64,000 nucleotides of DNA from Novipirellula artificiosorum (GTDB lineage: Bacteria; Planctomycetota; Planctomycetia; Pirellulales; Pirellulaceae). Below are positions 35,414 to 44,194 of the stretch, one piece after another. The DNA is taken from contig NZ_SJPV01000004.1 in assembly GCF_007860135.1 (NCBI RefSeq), positions 434,001-498,000 on the forward strand. Reading direction: 5' to 3'. The translations under genes were made by a program, and so were the position numbers. The notes under the pieces were generated by a model. That model did not search any database. It had not been told where the DNA came from and saw nothing but the letters and a program-made list of their open reading frames with translations. Position 1 is the stretch's first letter, and each line of letters opens with the position of its first letter.

Positions 35414-36630
35414 GGCGTGATCTTCAGCTTGCCAAAATGAATGTGTGTTCGCGTCGTGTCAGCCGTTCCGCTGTCCCAAACGCAGCGAAAGTCACCCGGT
35501 GCGACTTCGCACAGTGTTGGATAGGAATTCTTGATGCCGGCGTGATAGAACGTTTTTTCCTCACTCCAGTTGTCGCCCGGTGGCTTGGTCTTGTATCGCA
35601 GTGACGTGCGCCCGCCGTTGGGAAAACCAGGTGCCTTGTCACGTTGTGCCGGGCCGTCGTTGTAGACGTAGAGATGTGTGCCATCTTCTGAGCGACCGAA
35701 GTACCCCTTCGATTTGGCGTTGTGTAGTTCGGGCTCGGGGCGAGCTTCGGACCATGTTTGGCCTCCGTCGGTGCTGACGCTGGAATACGCTCGTGGCGGA
35801 TCTGTTGTCAGGTCCGTTTCGTCGTAGTTGGCCGTCCGCATCACGATTTTCAGTTCGCCCTTGTTGTCGCCGGGAGCGATGTTGCCCTCGTGAAGGAACA
35901 CCCTGGAGTCGGTCGGTTGTGGAATGAAGGCTTCCAATTTCCACTCCAGCAGACTGGTGCTGCTGAGGACAAAGTGGTCGCGTGAGCCGCGTGGATCAGC
36001 GGCCAAAGTGTTTCGGTGTGCGGGGAGCAGGAAGCGTGTCTTGCCGTCGATCTTTGTCTTCACCGGCGAGGCATTCAGAATCAGTGGCCCGGTGTAATGC
36101 ATGGCGAGTTCAACCGGTGTCCACGATCGCCCGCCATCAGCCGTGAACGCGGCCGCAAGCTGCGATTCCTCGCTGTTGCGTTGGGCAATCGAGCACCGCA
36201 TCGCGAAGCACCAGATCACAGCTTGTCCCGGCACGCGATACAGCACCGGATTGGCATAGGCGAACTGAATCGCGCCCTGTCGTTGCGTGTGATCAAAAAC
36301 AGCGACGGGTTCCTCCCATGTATCGCCGTCGTCTCTGGAAAGTGTGGCAAAGATATCACCCATGTCCTTCTTGCCATTTCTCATTGCTCCGAATGCGACG
36401 AGGAGCTGATTCTTCTTGTCTCCCTGAATGATGAACGGCTGCCAAACGCGCCATGCCTGTGAATGCTGCTCGACTCGTCGGATTGTGCGGACGTCTGTCA
36501 CGTCGCCCGTGTAATCGGGTTCGTTGCCGGGCGCAATTCCAGGCGCCAGAAGCAAGGCAATGAGCAATCCGTAGCGGAAGTCGTCAAGACTTTCGTTAGG
36601 CACGAGGAACGATCGTAGATAGTTGAACAT
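35410..36630 (-). CDS. BNR-repeat sialidase-like exoenzyme with repeat-derived signal region
   Basis: The 406-residue protein shows Asp-box (BNR) motifs: S-R-D-D-G-D-T-W, T-A-D-G-G-R-S-W and S-T-D-G-G-Q-T-W. These indicate a six-bladed sialidase-like propeller. No clear R-I-P motif or catalytic arginine triad could be identified, so specificity is uncertain. The first 20 residues include N-E-S-L-D-D-F-R-Y, which is an R1 repeat half read in frame, followed by the hydrophobic signal core G-L-L-I-A-L-L-L-A-P. Translation is probably coupled to the aldolase gene by ATGA overlap. A sialidase or other glycoside hydrolase role on sulfated host-like glycans is plausible. Confidence 0.85.
   Translation of the reverse strand: MFNYLRSFLVPNESLDDFRYGLLIALLLAPGIAPGNEPDYTGDVTDVRTIRRVEQHSQAWRVWQPFIIQGDKKNQLLVAFGAMRNGKKDMGDIFATLSRDDGDTWEEPVAVFDHTQRQGAIQFAYANPVLYRVPGQAVIWCFAMRCSIAQRNSEESQLAAAFTADGGRSWTPVELAMHYTGPLILNASPVKTKIDGKTRFLLPAHRNTLAADPRGSRDHFVLSSTSLLEWKLEAFIPQPTDSRVFLHEGNIAPGDNKGELKIVMRTANYDETDLTTDPPRAYSSVSTDGGQTWSEARPEPELHNAKSKGYFGRSEDGTHLYVYNDGPAQRDKAPGFPNGGRTSLRYKTKPPGDNWSEEKTFYHAGIKNSYPTLCEVAPGDFRCVWDSGTADTTRTHIHFGKLKITP
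36571..36595. repeat. Half-copy of inverted repeat R1 inside the BNR gene
   Basis: The plus strand reads GTAGCGGAAGTCGTCAAG and continues ACTTTCG, an exact match to the left arm of R1. It encodes part of the N-terminus of the minus-strand BNR protein. A full copy lies about 60 bases away. Confidence 0.85.
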
Positions 36631-36656
36631 GACAGATTCTGGTTCTCGATTAAGCG

Positions 36657-36723
36657 GTAGCGGAAGTCGTCAAGACTTTCGGCAGGTGTGCGCGTCGACG
36701 AAAGTCTTGACGAGTTCCGCGAC
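36657..36723. repeat. Full copy of inverted repeat R1 between two BNR genes
   Basis: The arms GCGGAAGTCGTCAAGAC... and ...GTCTTGACGAGTTCCGC pair over about 22 bases with a single mismatch, around a 17-base loop. It lies between the stop of the 36741-38129 gene and the start of the 35410-36630 gene. The hairpin could stabilise the upstream message or end transcription in part. Confidence 0.88.
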
Positions 36724-36740
36724 TGCTTCTCCCCCGTTCC

Positions 36741-38129
36741 TTAGATTGTGTCGCCCTCGCGGCGCCCGCCGCCTTGGTCGCTGGGGCGGCTTACGATTTT
36801 GTTCAAGAAGCTAACGCCGTTGACGAGTTTGCCCGCAAGGATATCCTCTTCCGTCATCTTCGACAGAAAGATGGTGTGCTGGCCTATCGTGCCGCGTCCC
36901 TGGTCGTAGACGATGTAGATTGCCCCGTTTTTCCCCAGCGCGGCCGACGGATAACTGATTTGTCCGTCATCGCACAAAAGCAGTTTGTGTGGGAATGTCT
37001 TGCCGTCGTCGTCACTCAAGTAGGCCGTCATGCGGGTGCGCGCTGTCTTGTACTTTTCAAGCACGCGTTCTTTTCCATTCTCGTCGGTATAGTAGAACGT
37101 TCTCTTGCCGTCTTTCTCTTTCATCTGGACGTCGTTTGCGACCAGGAGGACTCGTCCCGAAGGGAGTGTTTTGAGGATGCACTTTGTGTTGATCGAGAAC
37201 TGCATCGGGTAGTAGCCGCCCAGCTTCCAGGTCTTGCCGCCGTCGAAGGATTCGGCGAATTTCTGTCCCTTTTTGGCCCGGTAAAAAGTGAAGAGGCTGC
37301 CGTCTTTTCGGATGATCGGCATCTGCTCGGCAAAAACCGCGTCGTCATCCACGGGCAAAGCGGAAACAAAGATCGGCTTGCCGTTAGTGTCTTCTTTCAG
37401 AAAGCGAATTCTCACCTTGTCGGGCTTGCCGACAAGCTTGAAGTCGTCCATCGAGCGCATGATCGTGCCGTCCGGAAAAATGAGCGGCTTCATGACGGAG
37501 ATGTTCTTGTTTCCAAGCAGGCGCGGCGCGGTCCAGGCGGTGTGTTCGTTCTCCGGATCGAGCATGGTGAATTCCCACGCGGAGGAGGCGAATTCGTCCC
37601 GGCCTTTGAAATCGATGTTTCTGAGGCCGATGAAGCGAATATTACCCCTGGGATCCTTCCACAGCATCGGGTCGGAAGCGCCCCCGCCGAGGAGTTCGCT
37701 CGGGTCGAAGACGAAGACTTCTTTCCAGGTCCTGCCATCGTCTGCCGAGGTCGATATGACCGAGAACTGGTCATTGTGGAACGGAGCTCGTTCGGCCTGA
37801 ACGTTGGAGCCAAACCATGTTGCCCAGAGTCTGCCGCCCTCGGAAATTTCCACCTGGGGGCAGCCTTGAAAGAGCCTGAGATTGATGCGGTGCTTGTGGT
37901 AAGGCTTTTGTCCTTCGAAGTTGATTTTGATCAGGGAAGGAGGCGTCTTCCCCGTAATTCCATAAGGGAACCTTTGCGAACCATCTTCCGGGGACGGCAT
38001 TGTGGTGTCGCCCAACACGGATTGAGGGTCCACTGTCTGAGCATGGATGGCCGCGGTGAAACCGGGCAGCAGACTGCAAGCGATCACGGATGCGACCGCC
38101 CGACGAACAAGCTGAACCTGGTTTGACAT
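36741..38129 (-). CDS. BNR-repeat sialidase-like secreted protein
   Basis: The 462-residue protein has a signal peptide ending I-H-A-Q and BNR motifs: S-A-D-D-G-R-T-W, S-F-D-G-G-K-T-W and S-D-D-D-G-K-T-F. They are spread through a propeller. I could not place the sialidase catalytic residues with confidence. It lies upstream of another BNR protein and downstream of a DUF2961 gene in the same run, so it likely acts on the same glycan. The complement carries a nearly equally long open frame, which I treat as a shadow. Confidence 0.85.
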   Translation of the reverse strand: MSNQVQLVRRAVASVIACSLLPGFTAAIHAQTVDPQSVLGDTTMPSPEDGSQRFPYGITGKTPPSLIKINFEGQKPYHKHRINLRLFQGCPQVEISEGGRLWATWFGSNVQAERAPFHNDQFSVISTSADDGRTWKEVFVFDPSELLGGGASDPMLWKDPRGNIRFIGLRNIDFKGRDEFASSAWEFTMLDPENEHTAWTAPRLLGNKNISVMKPLIFPDGTIMRSMDDFKLVGKPDKVRIRFLKEDTNGKPIFVSALPVDDDAVFAEQMPIIRKDGSLFTFYRAKKGQKFAESFDGGKTWKLGGYYPMQFSINTKCILKTLPSGRVLLVANDVQMKEKDGKRTFYYTDENGKERVLEKYKTARTRMTAYLSDDDGKTFPHKLLLCDDGQISYPSAALGKNGAIYIVYDQGRGTIGQHTIFLSKMTEEDILAGKLVNGVSFLNKIVSRPSDQGGGRREGDTI

Positions 38130-38275
38130 GGCTATTCTCTTTTCTGAATGAAAGAGGGGAAAATCGATATAATGGCTTCTTTTCTTGTGCTTCCAACATC
38201 CGCCGTACGCGTTCCTGTTCCTCTTTTAGAGCTTCTCCAATGGGAACAGGAGTGATTCGGGCAAGCGTCTTCAGG
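38130..38275. other. Short intergenic region between DUF2961 and BNR genes
   Basis: These 146 bases hold no clear gene. A frame on the minus strand reads an acidic/basic helical peptide (K-E-E-Q-E-R-V-R-R-M-L-E-A-Q), but no start codon or ribosome binding site supports it. Confidence 0.4.
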
Positions 38276-39940
38276 TTATTCGGCTTTCGGGTGAACGATG
38301 ATGCCCTCTGGTGTCGTCGCACGAAACGCAAAATTCCACGCACCGCGAGTCACACCAACTCGGTTGGTCAACCACACCTGCACTTCGTTCGTGCCTTTAC
38401 GAAGCTTGACTTTCACACTTCTGGCGCGGATGTAGGGCTGAGAGCCGAGGTCAATCGGTGGATCGTCGTTGATTTTGAGGATCAAGTGATCATCCCAGGC
38501 CAGTCGGACATCAACGGTCATTTCCTTCGGAGCTTGCAGTTTGCTTACTGCAACCGCCCATCCGTCTAACGTAGGAGAATTGGCGTTGGATGCTTTGGGA
38601 CGTAAAACGTGATTAAACTCAACGAACCCTCGGATGGAACTGCGTTTATTCCAGGGGCGGTCGATGAACGGTTTTTGGGGGTCAAACCTTCCATCGCTTT
38701 TGGGCAAGTGCTCTACTTTCCCGAATGGCCCCGCCAACCACCAGGACCCGCAATCCGGCAAGGGAATGTCGTATTCACCTCTGAGGATTTTGGTTTGCGG
38801 CAAACGCTGTTTGACCGGCGGCATCTTGAAATACGGCCTAACGGGCTTCTCGGAATACCAATACACGGTCGAGGAAACATCGTGCGCTCGCGCTCCAAAC
38901 CGAAGATGCAATGATTCGTAAAAGTGGATCGCGTCGTGGGCAAAAAAGCGATAGCCCACCAGTTTCTGGCGATCACCGGTCGCATCTTTTTGAATGTAGT
39001 ACGGCATATCCGAATACAGGGACGATTGCGCCACGTAATCGCCTCCTCCATGAGATGCTCCGAATACGTCTTCACCGCCTATGCCGCGCAGAAACGACGG
39101 TTGGTCCCCCATGCCATCGATATAGATATTGTCCGCGCCACCATGACTCCATCTCATCTTGTGCCGACTTTCCAGCATATCAACAGCGTAAACAAACCCA
39201 ATCAGTCTACCCGGGCCATCCGCATCAGCGATGATATAGTCGTCCGCAAAATCCTTTACCGGAGCCTCACGACGCCAGCGTGCTCGAAATCGCATCTTCT
39301 CGGTCAATTGCTGGTCGGGGTACTCGTGCCAGTCGACCATCAAATAAACGATACAGCCCTCCGGTGATTCAATCTCAAATCGTGCACTCCTGGCGAAGGG
39401 CATCGGAATGGAACACGTCATCCCTAGTTTGGGCTTTACAGCGAGAAAAGGGGTATTGATCTGATAGTTCTTGCCCGGTTGGGTCAAATTGTGCATGAGG
39501 CCGAAAAAATCGGGCAACGGGGCCTCGACGGACGGGATCGTTTCGCCGTCGAAGTAAACTCGAAGAATGTCCTTTCGACTGATGAAATTCCCGGTGACCC
39601 AAACGCGACGAATGCACCCTGGACCGATTAACTTGCCGAACGTTCGCTTACCCTTGAATTCGCTTCGTTGACTGATGCGGCGCGAAACCGGTCGGTCGGG
39701 AAGATTCAAACCCCAGGTCGCCAACGTCTCGCCAGATGCCTGGGGCGAATTGGATCCGGAACATACGACGGGCCATGAAATCAATAACAAGAGCAGGCAA
39801 GTGAACCTAAGATTCGCTTGTGACTTTGCTTTCTTAGAACCAGTCCTAAGACCGATGCTGCGAATCGTAGACGCAGCAGATGCCGTGCTTGCGAAGCAAC
39901 TCGGATCGGTTTTCTGACGGCCTCTAGTAGTCACACTCAT
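38276..39940 (-). CDS. DUF2961 secreted protein
   Basis: The 554-residue protein belongs to DUF2961, a beta-jelly-roll family whose described members include glycoside hydrolases such as alpha-fructan or difructose-anhydride enzymes (as I recall). The domain spans about 80-370 (L-I-G-P-G-C-I-R-R-V-W-V-T, P-L-P-D-F-F-G-L-M, G-I-G-G-E-D-V-F-G-A-S). A C-terminal region near 400-550 carries W-L-A-G-P-F-G-K and N-D-D-P-P-I-D-L-G. The N-terminus is odd: about 50 hydrophilic, Ser/Arg-rich residues precede the hydrophobic segment (L-L-L-L-L-I-S-W-P-V-V-C). The ATG at 39940 overlaps the sulfatase's stop (ATGA); a longer reading from 39985 lacks this arrangement. Confidence 0.85.
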   Translation of the reverse strand: MSVTTRGRQKTDPSCFASTASAASTIRSIGLRTGSKKAKSQANLRFTCLLLLLISWPVVCSGSNSPQASGETLATWGLNLPDRPVSRRISQRSEFKGKRTFGKLIGPGCIRRVWVTGNFISRKDILRVYFDGETIPSVEAPLPDFFGLMHNLTQPGKNYQINTPFLAVKPKLGMTCSIPMPFARSARFEIESPEGCIVYLMVDWHEYPDQQLTEKMRFRARWRREAPVKDFADDYIIADADGPGRLIGFVYAVDMLESRHKMRWSHGGADNIYIDGMGDQPSFLRGIGGEDVFGASHGGGDYVAQSSLYSDMPYYIQKDATGDRQKLVGYRFFAHDAIHFYESLHLRFGARAHDVSSTVYWYSEKPVRPYFKMPPVKQRLPQTKILRGEYDIPLPDCGSWWLAGPFGKVEHLPKSDGRFDPQKPFIDRPWNKRSSIRGFVEFNHVLRPKASNANSPTLDGWAVAVSKLQAPKEMTVDVRLAWDDHLILKINDDPPIDLGSQPYIRARSVKVKLRKGTNEVQVWLTNRVGVTRGAWNFAFRATTPEGIIVHPKAE

Positions 39941-41418
39941 TTCTTCTTTCGCTTCTTTGGTTTGGCGTCCGTCTCGGGCAGCCATCGTGCAAGTTCAGTC
40001 TTGATCTCCGCAAACCCTGGTCGGGATGCAAGGTTCGTCCATTCATTGGGATCATTCGCGTGGTCGTACAACTCTTCGCCGCCATCGGCGTAGCGAATGT
40101 AGCGCCATCGCTGAGACCGCAATGCGTGGTTTCCTCGTCCGTGCGATGTCAACGCAGGACGCTCCCACGCACGGTTCGGATCCGTCAGCAAGGCCGCGAT
40201 GCTCTGTCCGCTCAGTCCATCCACTTGCGGAAGTTCACACAGCTCATTGAGTGTGGGAAACAGATCAAGCATCCCTACCGGCTGCTCACAGACGGAACCC
40301 GGTTGCGTCACATCAGGGGCCACCACCACGAATGGGATGCGTGTTGATCGCTCCCAAAGCGTGAACTTGTGCAGATGTTGTTTTTCGCCGAGATGCCAGC
40401 CGTGATCGGACCACAACACGATGACCGTGTCGTCCGCGTGTCCGCTTTCGTCTAACGCGTCGAGCACGCGTCCGATCATGGCGTCCGCAAATGAGATGCT
40501 GGCCAGATATGCCTGTAGCAGTTCGCGGTACTTTCCGGACTTCATCACCAGTTCGTAGTCTTCACGTCGCTGAGCTGCGAACTCCAGCCCCATCGCCGGC
40601 AGATCATCGAGGTCATCGTCCTTGATTTCGGGAAGATGAATGGACTCGAGTGGATAGAGGTCAAAGTACTTTCGAGGGGCGTAGAACGGCAAATGAGGTC
40701 GATAGATGCCCGCGGCCAGAAAGAACGGCTTGTCAGGCGTCTGCTTCAGGAAATCAACTGCCCACTGCACGAGCTGGCCGTCCCCCGTTTCGAGATCTTT
40801 CTTGTCGAGTGGTCCCCAATCAAATTCTCGCGGATTCTTCGGCGGCTTGTTTTGCGCCTTCACACTTGGCAGTCTGTTGAGCGGAAAACCATCCGGGAAG
40901 CGGAAGTTGCTGACATCCAGGCCGCGATGCAATCGGTCCTGGTAATGACCATCGAAGACCTGATCAAAATAGCTGTGCCAGTCGTCAACCCGGTTGAAGC
41001 CGGGCATGTGGTGATTCACCTTGCCGCCTCCCACCACGTGAAATCCATTTGCCTTGAAGTGCTGCGGAATCGACGTGATATTCGGGATCGCTTCGTGCCA
41101 CTTTGCACTGTTGTCGTAGATGCCGGTACTGCCGGGGCGCCTTCCAGTCAGCGTGGCGACTCGCGACGGATTGCATACTGGCGCGGCACAATGGGCGTTG
41201 GAAAACAGCATGCCACGTGCTGCCAGCCGATCGATGTTGGGAGTCTTCACATCCGGATGTCCATCCAGGCAGCCGACCCAATCGTTCATGTCGTCGACGA
41301 CGATCATCAGAACATTCGGCTGCGCGGCAAACGCACTTCCCGATAACAGCGCGCCGAGCATCACGACTGCCGCTGCAGTCGAGAGGAGTCCCTTCAAGAG
41401 TAACCCTTGCTGATGCAT
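39937..41418 (-). CDS. Type I sulfatase, iduronate-2-sulfatase-like
   Basis: The 493-residue secreted sulfatase has metal aspartates 42-43 in V-D-D-M-N-D-W-V-G-C, and the formylglycine motif C82-N-P-S-R86, in the iduronate-sulfatase-like subgroup. G-G-G-K-V-N-H and the late W-S-D-H-G-W-H-L-G-E segment fit this group. The ATG at 41418 is preceded by AGGAAGAAC; a start 13 codons upstream overlaps the previous gene. It is closest in pattern to the sulfatase at 12721, which shares D-x-N-D-W-V-G-C and T-P-N-I-D-R-L-A. Confidence 0.93.
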   Translation of the reverse strand: MHQQGLLLKGLLSTAAAVVMLGALLSGSAFAAQPNVLMIVVDDMNDWVGCLDGHPDVKTPNIDRLAARGMLFSNAHCAAPVCNPSRVATLTGRRPGSTGIYDNSAKWHEAIPNITSIPQHFKANGFHVVGGGKVNHHMPGFNRVDDWHSYFDQVFDGHYQDRLHRGLDVSNFRFPDGFPLNRLPSVKAQNKPPKNPREFDWGPLDKKDLETGDGQLVQWAVDFLKQTPDKPFFLAAGIYRPHLPFYAPRKYFDLYPLESIHLPEIKDDDLDDLPAMGLEFAAQRREDYELVMKSGKYRELLQAYLASISFADAMIGRVLDALDESGHADDTVIVLWSDHGWHLGEKQHLHKFTLWERSTRIPFVVVAPDVTQPGSVCEQPVGMLDLFPTLNELCELPQVDGLSGQSIAALLTDPNRAWERPALTSHGRGNHALRSQRWRYIRYADGGEELYDHANDPNEWTNLASRPGFAEIKTELARWLPETDAKPKKRKKK

Positions 41419-41434
41419 TGTTCTTCCTGTGGCG

Positions 41435-42685
41435 CTAGATGGATTCAAGTTCGGCAATGGGAATACGGGCGACTTCGATATCTTCTTTGTTGACCGAATA
41501 GATCACCCACAAGTACTTTCCGACGACGACCGAGTGCGGATACTGGTATCCATTTGCCCGTTTTGCTTTACCCTCATAACGCTGCGCTGGAGCGATGAAC
41601 TTGATGACCGCCATGCGATCGAAACTCAGACCGTCGCCGGACAACGAGATGGCCAGCATGCTGCGGCCTCCCTGCCTGCTCGACATCGGCAGGGGATTGT
41701 TGATGACGTAGTACTGGCCACCGGGTAGTCGTCCGGAATTGGCGCGAGCGCCGGTATCGGGAAAATTCGTCCGTGTGGGGGCTGTCCATGTCTTGCCGTC
41801 ATCAAAGGAGAAAGCTGCGTAGTGGCGTCGTGGCCGAGAGGCTTCAATCTCGGCCTTGCTCTTTCCATGAATGGTCCCTTGATCTCGATAGAGTCTCACC
41901 CAGGTTCCGTCGTGCAGACGCCACGGAGGCGTCGGCTCTGTCATCCGGTGTTCGTCATCGGAGTCCGGCCACTGCCTGGGTTTGAAGAGTAGTTGTGGCA
42001 ATTTGGCCGGCTCTTTGAACCAGGCGTTGATTTTGGCGACGAGCGTCCGGTCGCCAGCAGGGATAGCGGGATAACCGGGTTCCGGATCGGGGGCTGAGTC
42101 CGATAGCCAGAAAACCGGCCCCAAGGTCTTGTCGTCTCGCACCTCACGGGCCAGCAATCCGATCCGGATCCGTGAGACTTCATTGAAACGATAGACTTTC
42201 TTTTTCACGGCTCGATCGACACAGGTCACTGCGTAGAGACGACCTTCAATCTCGGCGAAGCCCTGAGAGGTTTGAAACGGCCTGGGTTCTTTTGCGACCG
42301 AGGCCGGGACGTTGTCGGCAAGCGGAGGAAACAGAGTCTTCGGGTCGGACCATGTCTTTCCATTGTCGGTCGAGTGCCGGTAGACACCATGCTGCCCCGA
42401 AGTGTTCTCGTCACGTGCCTGGCTATCCCAGCACGCAAACAGGACTCCTTTGAAGTGTGTGAGGTACCCGTGAAGGTTGAACGTTCCCGTCTCGGGCGTT
42501 GCGTGCAGTAGCGTCGTCGTTTTCACCTTTTCTAGAAACTGGTAGCGGAAGTCTGGCGCATCGCGGACGGTCCATTTCACAGTTGGTGTGCTGGTTTGTT
42601 GAGCGGACACGTCGTCCACACAGGCGGAGCCGTATAGCAAAGCAGCGACAATCGTAGCGCGAAGAAGGAGAACGTACTTTTTCAT
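41435..42685 (-). CDS. Sialidase-like/BNR-type secreted protein
   Basis: The 416-residue protein has a signal peptide (M-K-K-Y ... S-A-C-V). It has propeller repeats with Asp-box-like motifs S-T-D-N-G-K-T-W, S-F-D-D-G-K-T-W and S-L-S-G-D-G-L-S-F. A mid-protein segment G-T-W-V-R-L-Y-R-D and a long R/E-rich part resemble exo-sialidases or related glycosidases of planctomycetes, but the catalytic residues are not certain. It is encoded between two sulfatases, only 16-18 bases from each, in the same operon. Confidence 0.78.
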   Translation of the reverse strand: MKKYVLLLRATIVAALLYGSACVDDVSAQQTSTPTVKWTVRDAPDFRYQFLEKVKTTTLLHATPETGTFNLHGYLTHFKGVLFACWDSQARDENTSGQHGVYRHSTDNGKTWSDPKTLFPPLADNVPASVAKEPRPFQTSQGFAEIEGRLYAVTCVDRAVKKKVYRFNEVSRIRIGLLAREVRDDKTLGPVFWLSDSAPDPEPGYPAIPAGDRTLVAKINAWFKEPAKLPQLLFKPRQWPDSDDEHRMTEPTPPWRLHDGTWVRLYRDQGTIHGKSKAEIEASRPRRHYAAFSFDDGKTWTAPTRTNFPDTGARANSGRLPGGQYYVINNPLPMSSRQGGRSMLAISLSGDGLSFDRMAVIKFIAPAQRYEGKAKRANGYQYPHSVVVGKYLWVIYSVNKEDIEVARIPIAELESI

Positions 42686-42703
42686 GGGGCATTCGCTGTG
42701 GAC

Positions 42704-44194
42704 TCAGTCCAATAGGTAGTCCGGGTATTTCCACGTGTACTTCTTACCCGCGGACTTCTTCTTCACTGAGCGAACTTCCTTTGTCAGCCTGCGGAGCTTC
42801 TTTGGATCAAGTAGCGGATCGTTGGTTTCGCGACGCCACCGATCGAGTCGTTCCTGCAAGTCCGCAAGTACCTTCGCGTGACCAGGGTCTTCGGCGAGAT
42901 TGCGGAACTCGTAAGGGTCCTCCTGCAAGTCATACAGCTGATAACGCGGCGGCTGGCGCATCAACGCATACGCTGCTTTGACTTCTGGACGGGAGGCAGC
43001 GATAACCGCGTTGAGGTCCAAATTGCCGCCGTCATTCTGCCCGCGGTTGCTGGCTTGCAGCTTCTCAATCGTGATGTCGTAGTCGGGGTGAATCGTATCG
43101 GGCAGCAGGCTTTCGATAAGTTTGTAGCGCTCGCTGCGAACGCTTCGCTGCGGAAAGTAATTGGGCGCCGCTGCGTGTGTGTGATACTCGGCGAAATAGT
43201 GGGTCCTCCAGTTGGCCGAGCCCGACTGAAACAAGGGCTGAAGCTTCGCTCCCGGTAGCCCCGGAACTTCGTCGGCTCCTGATGCGTCAAGCAATGTCGG
43301 CATCAGGTCCAGTGTCGAAACCAATTCATCCCGAACCTGAGGGGCAATGTGACCCGGCCAGCGCATCAACATCGGAATGCGCAATCCGCCTTCGTAGCAC
43401 GTCCGCTTGCCGCGAAGCATGTCTGCCCCGTGATCACCGATGTAGATGACGATGGTGTTATCGGCTTTTCCTGATTGATCAAGAACGTGCAGCAGATCAC
43501 CCACAAGCGAATCGAGTCGACTCATGCAGTTGTAATGATCGGCCACCATCTCGCGAAACTCAGGGGAGTCGATGCCCATGTAATCCATCACCTGCACGTC
43601 ATCTTTGGTCTGCGGATTCTTGGGCAGTCCATCAACCTGTGCGATCCACGGTTTGTGTGCGTCAGGATAGTTCACGCTCAGGAAGAACGGTCCCTCGCCC
43701 GCTTCAATGAACTCCTTCGCGTACCTTGCATAGTCACTCAGCTGCGTCCGTTGAAAGTTTGCACTTGTGATTTCATGCATGTCGAACGGAAACGCGGATT
43801 CCGGGTGGATATGCAGCTTGCCAATGATGCCGGTCCGATAGCCAGCCTCCTTTAGGCAGCGTGGCAAGTTGGGAGTGTCCGCTCGGTACATCCGAAAGCC
43901 CCAGGTCGCCAGACCGAACTGGCCATGCTGATGCGGATGGAGTCCGGTCAGAAAGCTAGCTCGAGACTGGCTGCAACCTGCCTGAGGCACAAAGGCCTGA
44001 CGAAAAAGAATGCCATCCTCTGCCAGTTGATCGAGATGCGGAGTTCTCGCAAACCGATCGCCGTAGCAACCCAGCTCCGGCCCGTTGTCCTCGGACACGA
44101 TGAGGAGAACATTCGGATGCTCGGCACGCGTGATCCCGGCGGAGACGACCGTCGCAATCGCCAAGAGGAAATACATACGCAACTTCTTTATCAT
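42704..44194 (-). CDS. Heparan N-sulfatase-like type I sulfatase with C-S-Q-S-R motif
   Basis: The 496-residue secreted protein resembles the sulfamidase/heparan N-sulfatase-like group: I-V-S-E-D-N-G-P-E-L-G-C-Y-G. The first metal acidic pair is E35-D36 rather than D-D. The formylglycine motif reads C74-S-Q-S-R78, with Q where the usual C-x-P-x-R has P. I-I-G-K-L-H-I-H-P-E-S-A-F-P-F-D is also typical of this group. Whether the Q variant is still matured is unclear. It lies in the alternating sulfatase/sialidase run. The ATG at 44194 overlaps the previous gene's stop (ATGA). Confidence 0.9.
   Translation of the reverse strand: MIKKLRMYFLLAIATVVSAGITRAEHPNVLLIVSEDNGPELGCYGDRFARTPHLDQLAEDGILFRQAFVPQAGCSQSRASFLTGLHPHQHGQFGLATWGFRMYRADTPNLPRCLKEAGYRTGIIGKLHIHPESAFPFDMHEITSANFQRTQLSDYARYAKEFIEAGEGPFFLSVNYPDAHKPWIAQVDGLPKNPQTKDDVQVMDYMGIDSPEFREMVADHYNCMSRLDSLVGDLLHVLDQSGKADNTIVIYIGDHGADMLRGKRTCYEGGLRIPMLMRWPGHIAPQVRDELVSTLDLMPTLLDASGADEVPGLPGAKLQPLFQSGSANWRTHYFAEYHTHAAAPNYFPQRSVRSERYKLIESLLPDTIHPDYDITIEKLQASNRGQNDGGNLDLNAVIAASRPEVKAAYALMRQPPRYQLYDLQEDPYEFRNLAEDPGHAKVLADLQERLDRWRRETNDPLLDPKKLRRLTKEVRSVKKKSAGKKYTWKYPDYLLD

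Noticed and set aside
36774..38126. Plus-strand open frame of 450 codons
   Set aside because: It mirrors the BNR gene on the other strand almost end to end. The BNR motifs and signal peptide are only on the minus strand.
38130..38275. Acidic helical peptide read on the minus strand
   Set aside because: It has no start codon or ribosome binding site, and the frame runs from one gene's stop through another gene's start.
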